NCBI RefSeq assembly: GCF_004514475.2
Contig: NZ_MYFO02000005.1
Coordinates: forward strand, 62,001-126,000
Reading direction: 5' to 3'
Length of the DNA stretch: 64,000 nt
Source of the DNA: Paenibacillus athensensis
Lineage (GTDB): Bacteria > Bacillota > Bacilli > Paenibacillales > NBRC-103111
In this document: piece after piece, positions 52,770 through 63,130 of the stretch
How positions within the stretch are numbered: position 1 is the stretch's first letter
How the letters are laid out: each line of letters opens with the position of its first letter
The notes under the pieces: model-generated
Seen by the model: the letters and a program-made list of their open reading frames with translations, nothing else
What the model was told of the DNA's origin: nothing
Database searches by the model: none
Program-made: the position numbers and the translations under genes

Positions 52770-53969
52770 TTAGACGTTTTGCAAAAACTGCTGCATCGCC
52801 GTGTTCAGCTTCTGCATGCCGAGCACCGTGCTGGCTTCATCGGTATGCGTATAATTCAAGCGCATCGTGTTATGCTGCGGATTCTCGGCAAAAAATGTCG
52901 CCCCCGGCACAAACGCCACGCCTTCCTTGACCGCTGTCTTCAGCAGCTCGTCGGCGCGGACCGACTCCGGCAGCTCGACCCAGAAGAACATTCCGCCTTT
53001 AGGCTCGGTCCACGTCACACCCGGCCATGCCTGCTCTTCCAGCAGCTTGGCCATAAACTTCATGCGTTGGCCATAATGATGACGAATCAGCGCAATATGG
53101 GCATCGAGGTCAAAATGCTCCAGCAAATGATACAGCGTCTGCTGATCGATGGTGCTGGAATGCAAATCGGCCGACTGCTTGAACCGCGCCATGTGGCGGA
53201 TCAGCGTCGAATCGCCGATGACCCAGCCGGTGCGGAACGCCGGCGCAACCGTTTTCGAAAAGGTGCTCGTGTACACGACATGCCCGCCTTCAGCATCACC
53301 CGCCAGCGAAAATAACGTCGGATACGTCTCGTTTTCGCTGAACTGGATTTCGCCGTACGGATCGTCTTCGAGGATCAGCACGTCTGCGGCGCGGCACAGA
53401 TCCACGACGCCTTGACGCCGCTCCAGGCTCCACGCCCGGCCCGCCGGATTCGAGAACGTCGGAATGGCGTAGACGAGCTTAGGCTTGTGCTCGGCGATTT
53501 TGGCGGCCAGATCGTCCAGCAGCATGCCGTCGTTATCGCTGTCGACCGAGCGAATGATCGCGCCCCGGGCCTGAAAGACCTGAATCGCGGCCAGATAGGT
53601 CGGACGCTCGACGAGAATGACGTCGCCTTCGTCGATGTAGACACGGGTCAAGAGGTCAATCGCTTGCTGCGAGCCGGTCGTCAGCAGCATCTGATCGGGC
53701 GTCACGTGCATGTTTTTGGCAGCCATACGTTTGCATAGGCTTTCGCGCAGCGGCTTGTAGCCTTCGGTCAAGCCATATTGCATGGCCGACTTGCCTTGGG
53801 CAATCACGCGTTGGAACGCTTCGCCGACAGCGTCCAGCGGAAAAAACTCTTCGGCCGGCAAGCCGCCCGCGAACGAAATGATCGAACTGCCCCCTTGCGT
53901 CAGCTTCAAAATCTCGCGGACCGCCGAAGATGAGAAACCTTCCAGCGATTTGGAGAATCGAAAATTCAT
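52770..53969 (-). CDS. PLP aminotransferase, 2-aminoadipate/branched-chain type (MocR-like fold without DNA-binding domain)
   Basis: A 399-residue fold-type I aminotransferase. The PLP lysine is in TSTFSKTVAPAFRTG, with TTGSQQAIDLLTRVY and VYAIPTFSNPAGRAWS before it and MRLNYTHT at the end with the carboxylate-binding Arg. It resembles LysN and valine/aminoadipate transaminases. It sits between ilvC and leuB, where a leuA gene is common, so it may do the last transamination of valine, isoleucine or leucine synthesis. It is preceded by AAGGGAGCGCCC. Confidence 0.9.
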   Translation of the reverse strand: MNFRFSKSLEGFSSSAVREILKLTQGGSSIISFAGGLPAEEFFPLDAVGEAFQRVIAQGKSAMQYGLTEGYKPLRESLCKRMAAKNMHVTPDQMLLTTGSQQAIDLLTRVYIDEGDVILVERPTYLAAIQVFQARGAIIRSVDSDNDGMLLDDLAAKIAEHKPKLVYAIPTFSNPAGRAWSLERRQGVVDLCRAADVLILEDDPYGEIQFSENETYPTLFSLAGDAEGGHVVYTSTFSKTVAPAFRTGWVIGDSTLIRHMARFKQSADLHSSTIDQQTLYHLLEHFDLDAHIALIRHHYGQRMKFMAKLLEEQAWPGVTWTEPKGGMFFWVELPESVRADELLKTAVKEGVAFVPGATFFAENPQHNTMRLNYTHTDEASTVLGMQKLNTAMQQFLQNV

Positions 53970-54073
53970 AAATGGGCGCTCCCTTCAGTCAGAATAAGTG
54001 GAACAAGGAGTGCGCGGAATTTCTTCCGTTCACTCCCTGCGGGAAGCCAGGCTATAGCCGGCCGGTTATCTTA

Positions 54074-55087
<1,014 letters not shown>

Positions 55088-55109
55088 TTAGATGAATCCG
55101 TTTTATCTA

Positions 55110-55195
55110 CCCCTTGAGTGGGTGTTTCAACGATTTACTCTGCTAATTGTTTATAGCGTTAAAGAGTACCTTCGCTGAAAGCCCCACTCAAGGGG
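55110..55195 (-). repeat. Inverted repeat between ilvN and ilvC
   Basis: CCCCTTGAGTGGG (55110-55122) and its exact complement CCCACTCAAGGGG (55183-55195) are 60 bases apart. On the minus strand the first-transcribed arm can also form a small local hairpin AAGCCCC-GGGGCTT. The two structures exclude each other, so this may tune read-through or mRNA processing between ilvN and ilvC. Confidence 0.7.
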
Positions 55196-55212
55196 GCTTG
55201 GCTAACGTAAAC

Positions 55213-55698
55213 CTAGCGGACCGAGCCGCGAATCATCGCCGTGGCGCCGGTGCGCGACAGCTCGCGGATGCCGTACGGACGAAGCAGCTCGACCATAGCA
55301 TCTATTTTATCCGAATCGCCGACAACTTGCACGATCAACGAGCTCGGACCGATATCGACGACAGCGGCGCGGAACGTTTCGACGATACCGAGAATTTCCG
55401 GGCGCATGGTCGGCTCTGCGTTAACCTTGATCAGCGCCAGCTCGCGGGCAACCATCGGATTCGCGCTCAGGTCAACGACCTTGATCACGTCGATCAGCTT
55501 GTACAATTGCTTGGAGATTTGCTCCAGCGTATTGTCGTCGCCCGTCGTGACGATGACCATGCGGGAAAGTCCGGTTTCTTCGGACTCTCCCACCGTAATG
55601 CTTTCAATATTGAAGCCGCGGCGGCCAAAAAGACCCGACACCCGCTGCAAAACACCCGGCTGATTGTTTACAAGAACCGATATTGTGTGTCTCATCAT
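55213..55698 (-). CDS. ilvN: Acetolactate synthase small (regulatory) subunit
   Basis: A 161-residue ACT-domain protein (RHTISVLVNNQPGVLQRVSGLFGRRGFNIESI, then ESEETGLSRMVIVT). It binds valine and controls the large subunit. Its ATG overlaps the last bases of ilvB, as usual in this operon. Full family length. Confidence 0.96.
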   Translation of the reverse strand: MMRHTISVLVNNQPGVLQRVSGLFGRRGFNIESITVGESEETGLSRMVIVTTGDDNTLEQISKQLYKLIDVIKVVDLSANPMVARELALIKVNAEPTMRPEILGIVETFRAAVVDIGPSSLIVQVVGDSDKIDAMVELLRPYGIRELSRTGATAMIRGSVR

Positions 55699-57440
55699 TC
55701 GGCATCCCCCATTAACATATCGCTGATCGTATTGCCCTGCGTCACCATCGGATAGACGTTCTCGCCCTTCCGCACGACGAAGTCAATAACGACCGGACCT
55801 GGAGTGTCGAGCGCTTCCTGCCAAGCTTTGCGCGCTTCTTCCTTGTTGGTCGCGCGCAGGCCCTTAACGCCGTACGCTTCCGCCAGCTTCACAAAGTCCG
55901 GGCTGCCGGCCAGGTCGATGTGGCTGTAGCGGTTGTCATAGATGATTTCCTGCCACTGGCGCACCATGCCAAGCACCTGGTTGTTGATGATGACCACCTT
56001 GACCGGGATGTTGTTGATCGCGCAAATCGCCAGCTCCTGCGCGCACATCTGCATGCCGCCGTCGCCGTTGATCGACACAACCAGCTTGTCGGGGTTGCCC
56101 ATTTGCGCGCCGATCGCCGAAGGGAAGCCGAAGCCCATCGTGCCAAGGCCGCCGGACGTGACCCACGATCTCGGATTTTTGAAGCGGTAATATTGCGCCG
56201 CCCACATTTGATGCTGGCCTACGTCGGTTGTAACCACCGCTTCGCCCTTCGTCGTTTCATTGATCATCTCGATCACGAATTGCGGCTTCAGTTCCTCGTC
56301 GGAATCCTTGTAGCGCAGCGGGTACTCGCGCATATTCGCTTGAATCTGGGCGATCCATGCTTCGCTTTGCGCCTTTTTCGCTTTCGTGTTGGCATATTGC
56401 AGGACGGCTTTCACATCGCCCACGCAAGGGATGTCGGTTTTGACGTTTTTGCCGATTTCCGCAGGATCGACATCGATGTGAGCGATCTTCTTCGCTTTCG
56501 GCGCGAAGCCGTCCAGCTTCATCGTTACGCGGTCGTCAAAACGCGAGCCGATCGAAATCAGCAGGTCGGCGTTTTGAATCGCCTGGTTGGCCGTATACGT
56601 GCCGTGCATTCCCGGCATGCCCATCCACAGCTCATGCGCGCTTGGGAAGCCGCTCAGGCCGAGCAATGTCGTCGTAATCGGAATTTGCGTCTTGTTGACG
56701 AACTCCAGCAGTTCAGCGCCCGCATCGGCGTATACAACGCCGCCACCCGCAATGATAACCGGACGTTCGGCTTCTTCAATCGCCTTGAGCAGCTTGTCGA
56801 CCTGCAGCTTGTTCGGTTGCACCGTCGGGTTGTAGCCGCGGATGCTGACCTCGGTTACCGGCTTGAACACCGTCTTATGCGCCGATACGTCCTTCGGAAT
56901 ATCGATCAATACCGGCCCTTTGCGTCCAGTGTTGGCGATATGGAACGCTTCGTGAATCACGCGCGGCAAATCGTTGACGTCGCGAACGAGATAGCTGTGC
57001 TTCGTAACCGGCATCGTGATCCCGGTAATGTCCGCTTCCTGGAAAGCGTCCGTACCGATGAACGACGTTGCCACGTTGCCCGTAATAACGACGAGCGGCA
57101 CCGAATCCATATACGCCGTAGCGATACCTGTGACAAGGTTCGTTGCTCCCGGACCGGACGTAGCGATACATACGCCCACTTTGCCTGTGGAACGGGCATA
57201 GCCGTCGGCTGCGTGGATCGCGCCTTGCTCGTGCCGCGTCAGCAGGTGATTGAAATCGGAGAAGCCGTGCATCGCATCGTAAATGAACAGCACCGCACCG
57301 CCCGGATAACCGAAGACGCATTCCACGCCCTCCAGCAGCAAGCTGCGCAGCAAAATTTCCGAGCCTGTAATCAGATCGGGCTGCTGCCACTTCGCAATCA
57401 ATTCTTCTTTAGACCGTTTCGGTTGTGTCTCGACATTCAT
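55695..57440 (-). CDS. ilvB: Acetolactate synthase large subunit
   Basis: A 581-residue ThDP enzyme: GVECVFGYPGGAVL with the catalytic Glu in LLTRHEQGAIHAADGYAR, the SGPGATNLVTGIA loop, and the ThDP/Mg motif GDGGMQMCAQELAICAINN with its late Asn. It condenses pyruvate (or pyruvate and 2-oxobutyrate) to acetolactate or acetohydroxybutyrate. It is the first gene of the ilvBNC operon behind the T-box. Confidence 0.97.
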   Translation of the reverse strand: MNVETQPKRSKEELIAKWQQPDLITGSEILLRSLLLEGVECVFGYPGGAVLFIYDAMHGFSDFNHLLTRHEQGAIHAADGYARSTGKVGVCIATSGPGATNLVTGIATAYMDSVPLVVITGNVATSFIGTDAFQEADITGITMPVTKHSYLVRDVNDLPRVIHEAFHIANTGRKGPVLIDIPKDVSAHKTVFKPVTEVSIRGYNPTVQPNKLQVDKLLKAIEEAERPVIIAGGGVVYADAGAELLEFVNKTQIPITTTLLGLSGFPSAHELWMGMPGMHGTYTANQAIQNADLLISIGSRFDDRVTMKLDGFAPKAKKIAHIDVDPAEIGKNVKTDIPCVGDVKAVLQYANTKAKKAQSEAWIAQIQANMREYPLRYKDSDEELKPQFVIEMINETTKGEAVVTTDVGQHQMWAAQYYRFKNPRSWVTSGGLGTMGFGFPSAIGAQMGNPDKLVVSINGDGGMQMCAQELAICAINNIPVKVVIINNQVLGMVRQWQEIIYDNRYSHIDLAGSPDFVKLAEAYGVKGLRATNKEEARKAWQEALDTPGPVVIDFVVRKGENVYPMVTQGNTISDMLMGDAE

Positions 57441-57492
57441 AGTGATCCTCCTCTCAAAAAGTAAGTTCCATTGTCGCGAGCGTTATTCAATC

Positions 57493-57858
57493 AAAAAACC
57501 CCTTCCTCCCGGACGCAAAGCAAACGCGTCTAACGGGACGAAAGGGGTTAGATCTTCCGTGGTACCACCCAAATTTGCCGTAAGCTTCGCAGCCCACAGC
57601 CTTAGCAGGTACGCTAACGTCATGCGTTATGCATACCCTCAGCACGATAACGTGTGCTACTCCGATTTTCCCTACTGGGCAAGCGGCGCCGGCGTACCGA
57701 CCAAGCCTTTCAGGAAAACAGCTCCGAGGTGACTTCGTTTCAAGGGATTACGGCGACGGTTTCAGCAAGCCCATCGCTCTCTGCGCATAAGTGCCCTTAC
57801 AACTTCTTCCTCATCACAGCCGATTATCCATTGTTCATGACAACTTAGAATCTGGTTT
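57493..57858 (-). ncRNA. T-box riboswitch of the ilv operon
   Basis: The minus strand shows the T-box core AATTTGGGTGGTACCACGG (57558-57576), the AGAGAGCGATGGG and GCTGAAA Stem I elements (near 57765-57790), and a GC-rich terminator (57493-57549, CCCCTT/AAGGGG with TTTTTT). The T-box pairs with uncharged tRNA to form an antiterminator, so low charged tRNA turns the operon on. A CTC triplet (Leu) in a CACCTCGGAGC context near 57723-57730 is a specifier candidate, as in other ilv-leu operons; ATC (Ile) cannot be excluded without folding. Confidence 0.93.
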
Positions 57859-57865
57859 AGAAATT

Positions 57866-57893
57866 ATTATAGCACTCCACGGGCAATAGTCAA
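57866..57893 (-). promoter_or_regulatory. Promoter of the ilv operon
   Basis: TTGACT (57888-57893) and TATAAT (57866-57871) with 16-base spacing on the minus strand, eight bases upstream of the T-box leader. Confidence 0.8.
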
Positions 57894-58021
57894 TAGCGGA
57901 TTGCGTCAGACCTCAGGTGCCGTGCAATCAAAACCATATGCAAAGCATCCTTCAACCGCCGGTGGCCTTTAATTTTACTGCGGCTGGACGCTTTTGCAGG
58001 ATGGCGGTTTCCTTTTTCGAA

Positions 58022-58056
58022 CAAAAAAAACCGCCCGCATCCGAAGATGCAGACGG
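58022..58056 (-). terminator. Terminator of infC-rpmI-rplT
   Basis: CCGTCTGCATC and GATGCGGGCGG around a TTCG tetraloop, followed by eight T, 12 bases after rplT. Confidence 0.95.
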
Positions 58057-58068
58057 TTATCGCGCAAG

Positions 58069-58428
58069 TTACGCGTTTACTTTTGTTTTTGCCGCAGTAG
58101 CCAGGTCGGAGAACGCTTTGGAATCGTTCACGGCCAGGTCGGCGAGGATTTTGCGGTTGATGTCGATGCCAGCCAGCTTCAGGCCGTGCATCAGTTTGCT
58201 GTAGCTCAGGCCGTTTTGGCGAGCTGCCGCGTTGATCCGCACGATCCACAGCTTGCGGAAGTCGCGCTTCCGTTGACGACGGTCACGGTACGCGTACAGC
58301 AAGGATTTCATCACTTGCTCTTTCGCGGTTTTAAATAATCTATGTTTGGAACCGAAATAACCTTTTGCCAGCTTCAAAATTTTCTTGCGACGATGAGCGC
58401 GAATAAAACCGCCCTTGACTCTTGCCAT
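58069..58428 (-). CDS. rplT: Ribosomal protein bL20
   Basis: A 119-residue protein starting [19 protein letters not shown], with full-length L20 sequence ([15 protein letters not shown]-like block, [20 protein letters not shown]). A TTG two codons upstream is less likely than ATG 58428, since the GGGAGG site is nine bases from the latter. L20 organises 23S rRNA and represses its own operon in Firmicutes. Confidence 0.97.
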   Translation of the reverse strand: MARVKGGFIRAHRRKKILKLAKGYFGSKHRLFKTAKEQVMKSLLYAYRDRRQRKRDFRKLWIVRINAAARQNGLSYSKLMHGLKLAGIDINRKILADLAVNDSKAFSDLATAAKTKVNA

Positions 58429-58477
58429 TGTCAACTACCTCCCGAAATGTATGAATAAATGTTGCTGCGTATGTGTA

Positions 58478-58675
58478 TTAGATGTTGGCCAGCTGTTGTT
58501 TCAGGCGACGCACGTCTCCTGGAGCCATAACCGGGTTCGTAGCCAGAACGCGCTTTTGGCGGCCGGATTTGCCGGACAGCAGGTGATTTTTGTACGCTTT
58601 GTATCTTTTCACTTTACCGGTGCCGGTAATTTTGAAACGATCCTTTAAGCTGCTGTGAGTTTTCATTTTTGGCAT
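58478..58675 (-). CDS. rpmI: Ribosomal protein bL35
   Basis: A 65-residue protein with the L35 sequence MPKMKTHSSLKDRFKITGTG and a basic K-R-rich middle. It lies between infC and rplT in the universal order. It binds 23S rRNA in the large subunit. Confidence 0.97.
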   Translation of the reverse strand: MPKMKTHSSLKDRFKITGTGKVKRYKAYKNHLLSGKSGRQKRVLATNPVMAPGDVRRLKQQLANI

Positions 58676-58705
58676 GGAATGTTCCTCCTAATTGAATGAA
58701 TCGCC

Positions 58706-59221
58706 TCAAGATGTAGCTTTTGGCGTTAAAATCATGATCATGCTACGTCCTTCGAGCTTCGGCGCGCGCTCCAGCGAGGAGATTTCGGCCGTTTCCGTTG
58801 CAAGGCGGTCCAGCACTTTCTTGCCGATTTCGGCATGGGCGATTTCGCGGCCTCTGAAACGGACGCTCGCTTTGACTTTGTCGCCGTCGGACAAAAACTT
58901 CACTGCATTGCGCAGCTTCGTTTGAAAGTCGTGCTCGTCGATCGTTGCGCTCAGGCGAATTTCCTTGATGTCGACAATCTTCTGATTCTTGCGCGCTTCC
59001 TTCTCCTTCTTCTGCAGCTCGTAACGATACTTGCCGTAGTCCATGATGCGGCATACGGGCGGTTTCGCCGTCGGAGCGACGTTCACGAGATCCAGGCTGG
59101 CGTCGGCAGCAATTTGCATAGCTTCGCGGATCGGCTTGATGCCGAGCTGTTCTCCGTCCGCCCCGATCAGGCGCACTTCTTTCACGCGAATCTCGTCATT
59201 AATCATATGGTCCTTGCTAAT
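58706..59221 (-). CDS. infC: Translation initiation factor IF-3 (AUU start)
   Basis: A 171-residue IF-3: [20 protein letters not shown] at the N-terminus, [20 protein letters not shown], then the C-terminal domain with [13 protein letters not shown]. The best start is ATT 59221, behind GGAGGTGG six bases upstream, giving a length that matches the family; no ATG/GTG/TTG fits. The rare AUU start makes infC sensitive to IF-3 levels, so it self-regulates. Met6 (ATG) is an alternative but lacks a ribosome site. Confidence 0.93.
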   Translation of the reverse strand: MSKDHMINDEIRVKEVRLIGADGEQLGIKPIREAMQIAADASLDLVNVAPTAKPPVCRIMDYGKYRYELQKKEKEARKNQKIVDIKEIRLSATIDEHDFQTKLRNAVKFLSDGDKVKASVRFRGREIAHAEIGKKVLDRLATETAEISSLERAPKLEGRSMIMILTPKATS

Positions 59222-59415
59222 AGTGTTCCACCTCCACAAATAGGTCCCTTCGCGGGCTTCTCTGTTGTAAGCAATAAAAAAGATGCGGGCGCATATGCCC
59301 ACATCTTCATCGATCACAGTTTCCAGTCAGAAACGTGCTTCACTGTCGTGATGAATTATCGCAAACCAGCCAACACGCGTCGGGCAGGTGAGAAGCGGGC
59401 GCTTCTGCTTACACC
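59222..59415 (-). ncRNA. infC leader (L20-type leader with terminator)
   Basis: Between the promoter and the AUU codon lies a 200-base leader with a strong terminator hairpin (59276-59306: AAGATG and CATCTT with GGC/GCC, then TTTTT). In B. subtilis the infC-rpmI-rplT leader binds L20, which favours this kind of terminator. The binding fold was not checked by folding. Confidence 0.65.
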
Positions 59416-59421
59416 TGAATT

Positions 59422-59450
59422 AATATATCACTTTCAAAAGGCGTTGTCAA
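59422..59450 (-). promoter_or_regulatory. Promoter of infC-rpmI-rplT
   Basis: TTGACA (59445-59450) and TATATT (59422-59427) with 17-base spacing on the minus strand, directly after the stop of the GT2 gene. Confidence 0.85.
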
Positions 59451-59456
59451 CCGCTT

Positions 59457-60692
59457 TTATCCGGCTTGCTTGCTGTTCATTTCCTCCAGACGAATGACGC
59501 GCGTGTGCTGCGTGTGGCTCCACTTTTTGTTGTTTTGCGTGAAGAACGCATACAGCGTAATCGGCGACCAGGAGAACATGAAAATCGGGTACAGCAGCAG
59601 GTACAGGAACGTTTTGCGCGGCGCCTTCTCGATCAGCATGGACAGCGGCAGCAGCACATAAACGCCGATCGTCAGCGTGTTAAACAGCACCGGGTTCGTA
59701 TCGAACAGCAGTGTGATGTGCGACCAGGCCGGCGTAATGGATTTGATCCAGAACAGCATGGTCACAATCGCGCCGAAAAAGAAGTTGTACACGTTGGCGG
59801 AATAAATCGCCGCGTCGATTTTGGTCCAGCTGCCTTCCTTGATCCCCTGCCACAGCAGCGGGAAAAAGTAACGGCGGGCCACCTCGAAGTGGCCTTGCAT
59901 CCAGCGCAGACGTTGTCGGGCCGATGCTTTGAAGGTCAACGGCTTCTCGTCGTATACGCGGGTATCATAGTTGAACGTCGGCTTGACGCCGAGCTGAACG
60001 CAGCGCATTGAGAACTCCAGGTCTTCGACAAGGCTGGTCGCTCCCCAGCCGATCTGCTTGAGCAAGCTCGACTCGAAGCACATGCCTGTACCGCCCAAAT
60101 AGTTGGCGAGGCCCAGGTTCGTGCGGGGCATTTGCCAGAAACGGTTGGCGAAATAGTATGAAATCGCGTACGAGCCGGTAATCCAGGAGTCGTTCGGATT
60201 TTTGGTATCGAGATAAGCTTGAATCACACGCGAGCCAGCGCACAAATCATTGTTCATGTGAATCAAATAATCCGGGCTGGCGAGGTTGTCGGCATCAAAC
60301 ATGACGACGGCGTCGTATTGGCGCTCGCGCTTCCACAGCTGCTTGAGCATCCACTCGATGGCGTAGCCCTTGCCGCGCAGGCTCGTATTGTGGCGTTCCA
60401 TTGCGAACACACCTTTGCTGCGGGCGATGCCGGCCGTGTTGTCCGTGCAGTTGTCGCAGATGACAAAGATGTCGTAAAGCTCTTTCGGGTAATCCAGTTC
60501 CTTGAGATTGTCGATCAAGGCTCCGACGACCTGCTCTTCGTTATGAGCGGCCACGAGCACGGCGAACGATTTTTGCGGCGCAAACTGCTGCTTGTTTCGC
60601 GGACGGTACCATCCGAAAAACGTCAGGAACAGCTGATACGCGCCAACAAAAGCCAAAGCGATTTGCAGCACCAGCATGATTTTCTCCAGCAT
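59457..60692 (-). CDS. Membrane GT2-family glycosyltransferase
   Basis: About 411 residues from ATG 60692 behind AGAAGGGGG (the frame allows 11 more residues from 60725). One N-terminal span (IMLVLQIALAFVGAYQLFLTF) is followed by a GT2 domain: FAVLVAAHNEE, the metal motif MFDADN, VEDLEFSMRC and the QRLRWMQGH acceptor motif. Three or four spans follow at the C-terminus. The pattern resembles processive beta-glycosyltransferases such as those of the N-acetylglucosamine-polymer and hyaluronan-synthase group. The donor and product are unknown, and no partner gene is beside it. Confidence 0.9.
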   Translation of the reverse strand: MLEKIMLVLQIALAFVGAYQLFLTFFGWYRPRNKQQFAPQKSFAVLVAAHNEEQVVGALIDNLKELDYPKELYDIFVICDNCTDNTAGIARSKGVFAMERHNTSLRGKGYAIEWMLKQLWKRERQYDAVVMFDADNLASPDYLIHMNNDLCAGSRVIQAYLDTKNPNDSWITGSYAISYYFANRFWQMPRTNLGLANYLGGTGMCFESSLLKQIGWGATSLVEDLEFSMRCVQLGVKPTFNYDTRVYDEKPLTFKASARQRLRWMQGHFEVARRYFFPLLWQGIKEGSWTKIDAAIYSANVYNFFFGAIVTMLFWIKSITPAWSHITLLFDTNPVLFNTLTIGVYVLLPLSMLIEKAPRKTFLYLLLYPIFMFSWSPITLYAFFTQNNKKWSHTQHTRVIRLEEMNSKQAG

Positions 60693-61189
60693 GAAACAAA
60701 GTCCCCCTTCTCTTGTGTGCATCAAAGTGTTCTCTCTGTAGCTTTGTATGCGTTATGTACCTCTGAACTGCCGATGTTGATTTTCCTCTCTTTCCCTGCG
60801 TTTGTCAAAGTTCATGAATTCGCAAAAAACGCCCATTCGGCGAAAATAACCGAAAACAGGAAAAACGTTCGTGCAAGCTCTTGCATTCGGTGCGCCTTAG
60901 TCCTGTTTTCATCGGTTTTCATTTTATGGTGCGGCAAAAATTCACCAATTTGACGAACCTGAGAGTACGGGCTTTATTATAATGCACTTCATTGGGCAAA
61001 ACAACTCAAAATGGAAAAATAAGGATGATTCCTATGGAAGACCTTCCTCAACGTCGCTATACCGTTCGCAGGCCGGAATCTCCGTAGGTCCGTACGTTTT
61101 ACGAAAAATGCCGCTACCGTTAACGTACCCGAAATCATTGGCCTGTAAACTGAAAACAAACGGGCAAAGCTGAGAAAGGGGATTCGACT
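60693..61189. other. Intergenic region between divergent genes
   Basis: A 500-base gap with promoters for the GT2 and PAP2 genes. A TTATAATG box near 60976-60984 and a pair of 10-base A/T-rich blocks are visible, but no clear promoter pair could be set. No RNA gene recognised. Confidence 0.4.
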
Positions 61190-61717
61190 ATGCATAAAAT
61201 AACGGGACGGCTTCAGCGCTGGGAGCAGCATTCCTTCCGCTTCGTCAATCAGCGGCTGCGCCATGTCTGGCTGGATCGCTTGTTCACTGCCGTCACGCAT
61301 CTGGGCGGCGCAAGCTGCACGATTGCCGCTTCGCTGAGCCTGGCCCTGCTCGGCACGGGCCCTCTGCATACAGCCGCGCTGCAAGCCGCCGTAGCGCTGG
61401 CCGTCAGTCATCTGCCGGTAGCGGTGATGAAAAAAGCGTGCCGACGTCCCCGGCCCTACCTCGTTCTGCCGGGAACGCACACCGGCGCCAAGCCGCTGAA
61501 GGACTATTCGTTTCCGTCCGGCCATTCCACAGCCATCGCTTCGGTCGTGCTGCCATTCGTCGGCGCGTTCCCGATGCTCGGTCCGGCGCTACTGCCGCTG
61601 GCGCTGCTCGTCACGCTATCACGCATCTATCTCGGCCTGCACTATCCGTCGGACTGCCTGGCCGGCAGCGCAATCGGGACGCTGGCCGCTTGCGGTACCG
61701 CCGCCCTGTGGGGTTGA
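61190..61717 (+). CDS. PAP2-family phosphatase
   Basis: A 175-residue membrane protein with four to five spans. All three PAP2 motifs are present: KKACRRPRP (Lys and Arg), YSFPSGHST and SRIYLGLHYPSD (Arg, His, Asp). It removes phosphate from lipid phosphates such as phosphatidate or undecaprenyl diphosphate at the outer face of the membrane. It stands alone. Confidence 0.92.
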   Translation: MHKITGRLQRWEQHSFRFVNQRLRHVWLDRLFTAVTHLGGASCTIAASLSLALLGTGPLHTAALQAAVALAVSHLPVAVMKKACRRPRPYLVLPGTHTGAKPLKDYSFPSGHSTAIASVVLPFVGAFPMLGPALLPLALLVTLSRIYLGLHYPSDCLAGSAIGTLAACGTAALWG

Positions 61718-61974
61718 GCTCCGGCGGAACGGTCGCAGCACGCGGAGGCATTCCTTGGCGCGCGGTATTTAAGCGCGAACCTGCGGGCCGCAAGGCGACT
61801 GTCAGCCCCGGCACACCGGCAACGTCCGGCGGCAGCCCGGCAAGGCTCGGCAACGCACGATAAGGCGGCCACATATCGCGGTAGCTCAGCGCGGCAAGCG
61901 GCGGCTGTCCCCGTGCGCAACGCGGCATGCATCAAAGCATCAAAGCACGCATCACGACAGACCGCCCGGCGCGA
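61718..61974. other. GC-rich stretch without a supported gene
   Basis: The frames here have no ribosome site and no family resemblance. Several GGCGCG-type blocks repeat but no tandem unit could be defined. Confidence 0.5.
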
Positions 61975-62006
61975 CAAAAAAAGCCGGCACCTTTGGCCAG
62001 CTTTTT
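61975..62006 (-). terminator. Terminator after trmB
   Basis: AAAAGC-GGC and GCC-GGCTTTT arms with seven T on the minus strand, 12 bases after the trmB stop. Confidence 0.8.
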
Positions 62007-62018
62007 ACGCATAAACGC

Positions 62019-62735
62019 TTATTTTCTGTTCGTTAAAGCCTCCAGATGCGCTTCAAGCGCTTTCGCCCCGATGACGACCTCGCAGCGGTGAATGTTCATG
62101 CCTTGTCCGGCGAACTTGGTTTCGTATTCGGTCATCACATGGTCGGGATGGATGCCTTCGGCGTGCAGATTCAATGAAATGTTGCGCATCCGCAAGCCCA
62201 TATCGGAAAACGAATTCAGCGAAAACTCGAACAGCGACTGCGAGTCGGTTTTCAGATGAATTTCGCCGTTTTCATTCAAAATTTGCTTATATTTATCGAC
62301 AAATCCGCTATGCGTCAATCTGCGGCGAGCGTGCTTTTTCTTCGGCCAAGGATCGCTGAAATTCAGATAAATCCGCTCCAGCTCGCTGTCGGCAAACGCT
62401 TCCTCAATCGTTTCGATGTTCAGCAAAGCAAGCCGCAAATTGCCGATGGCCGCTTCACCCTCTTCGCCTTCAACGCCGTGCGCAGCGCGCGCCTTTTCGC
62501 TCGATTTGCGAATCAGCTCGTCATACATATCGATGCCGATGAAATTGATGTGCGGATATTTTACGCTCATCTCGCTGATAAACCGCCCCTTGCCCATCCC
62601 CAGCTCGGCATGAATCGGGTTGCCGTTGCCGAACAGCTCGGCCCATTTTCCCTTGTAAGCTTTCGGGTCAAGCACGACGAGGTTTTTCTGCCGCTCGATG
62701 TCTTCCCGTATTCCTTTTCTTCCCCGCAAACGCAT
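62019..62735 (-). CDS. trmB: tRNA (guanine-N7-)-methyltransferase
   Basis: A 238-residue SAM-dependent enzyme: IHAELGMGKGRFISEM (SAM motif), then NFSDPWPKKKHARRRL, the TrmB signature, and TEYETKFAGQGMNIHRCE at the end. It methylates G46 in the tRNA variable loop. Confidence 0.96.
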   Translation of the reverse strand: MRLRGRKGIREDIERQKNLVVLDPKAYKGKWAELFGNGNPIHAELGMGKGRFISEMSVKYPHINFIGIDMYDELIRKSSEKARAAHGVEGEEGEAAIGNLRLALLNIETIEEAFADSELERIYLNFSDPWPKKKHARRRLTHSGFVDKYKQILNENGEIHLKTDSQSLFEFSLNSFSDMGLRMRNISLNLHAEGIHPDHVMTEYETKFAGQGMNIHRCEVVIGAKALEAHLEALTNRK

Positions 62736-62806
62736 CTTTAAGTCCTCCTACGAACGAAACTATCGAATACAAATCATAGTCGATTTCGCAGGAAAAATCA
62801 AAGCTT

Positions 62807-63016
62807 TTACACTTCGAGCGCTTCGTAGGGAATCGTTTGCGCCGCATGCGGCAGCAGCTTGCGCTCCAGCGTGCGCAGCACCTTGCGTTTGGCCTCGGCC
62901 GACAAGGCCGGCTGCCGGCTGAATTTGACACCAGCGCCCAGGGCCAGCGCTTCCTTGACCGTCAGCTCGACGGAAACGGTTTCCGTCCCGCCTGTTATAG
63001 CTAGGGGATTGCTCAT
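62807..63016 (-). CDS. Small conserved hypothetical protein
   Basis: A 69-residue protein from ATG 63016, eight bases after AAAGGAG; a GTG nine bases earlier is possible. The sequence MSNPLAITGGTETVSVELTV is followed by a basic helical half (RKVLRTLERKLLPHAAQ). No motif recognised. Confidence 0.7.
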   Translation of the reverse strand: MSNPLAITGGTETVSVELTVKEALALGAGVKFSRQPALSAEAKRKVLRTLERKLLPHAAQTIPYEALEV

Positions 63017-63130
63017 TGCGTTCACTCCTTTCCGTGCTTCAGATGGTTTTCGATAGGAATAGTGTGCGCGCGCCGCGGCTGTCGTATGTGTGGGAGTTTT
63101 CTGAAAATGGCGGCTTCGCCTGAAACAAAG

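Noticed and set aside
55920-57464. A 514-codon plus-strand frame opposite ilvB
   Set aside because: Shadow of ilvB; His/Arg/Asp-rich composition typical of reverse-complement reading.
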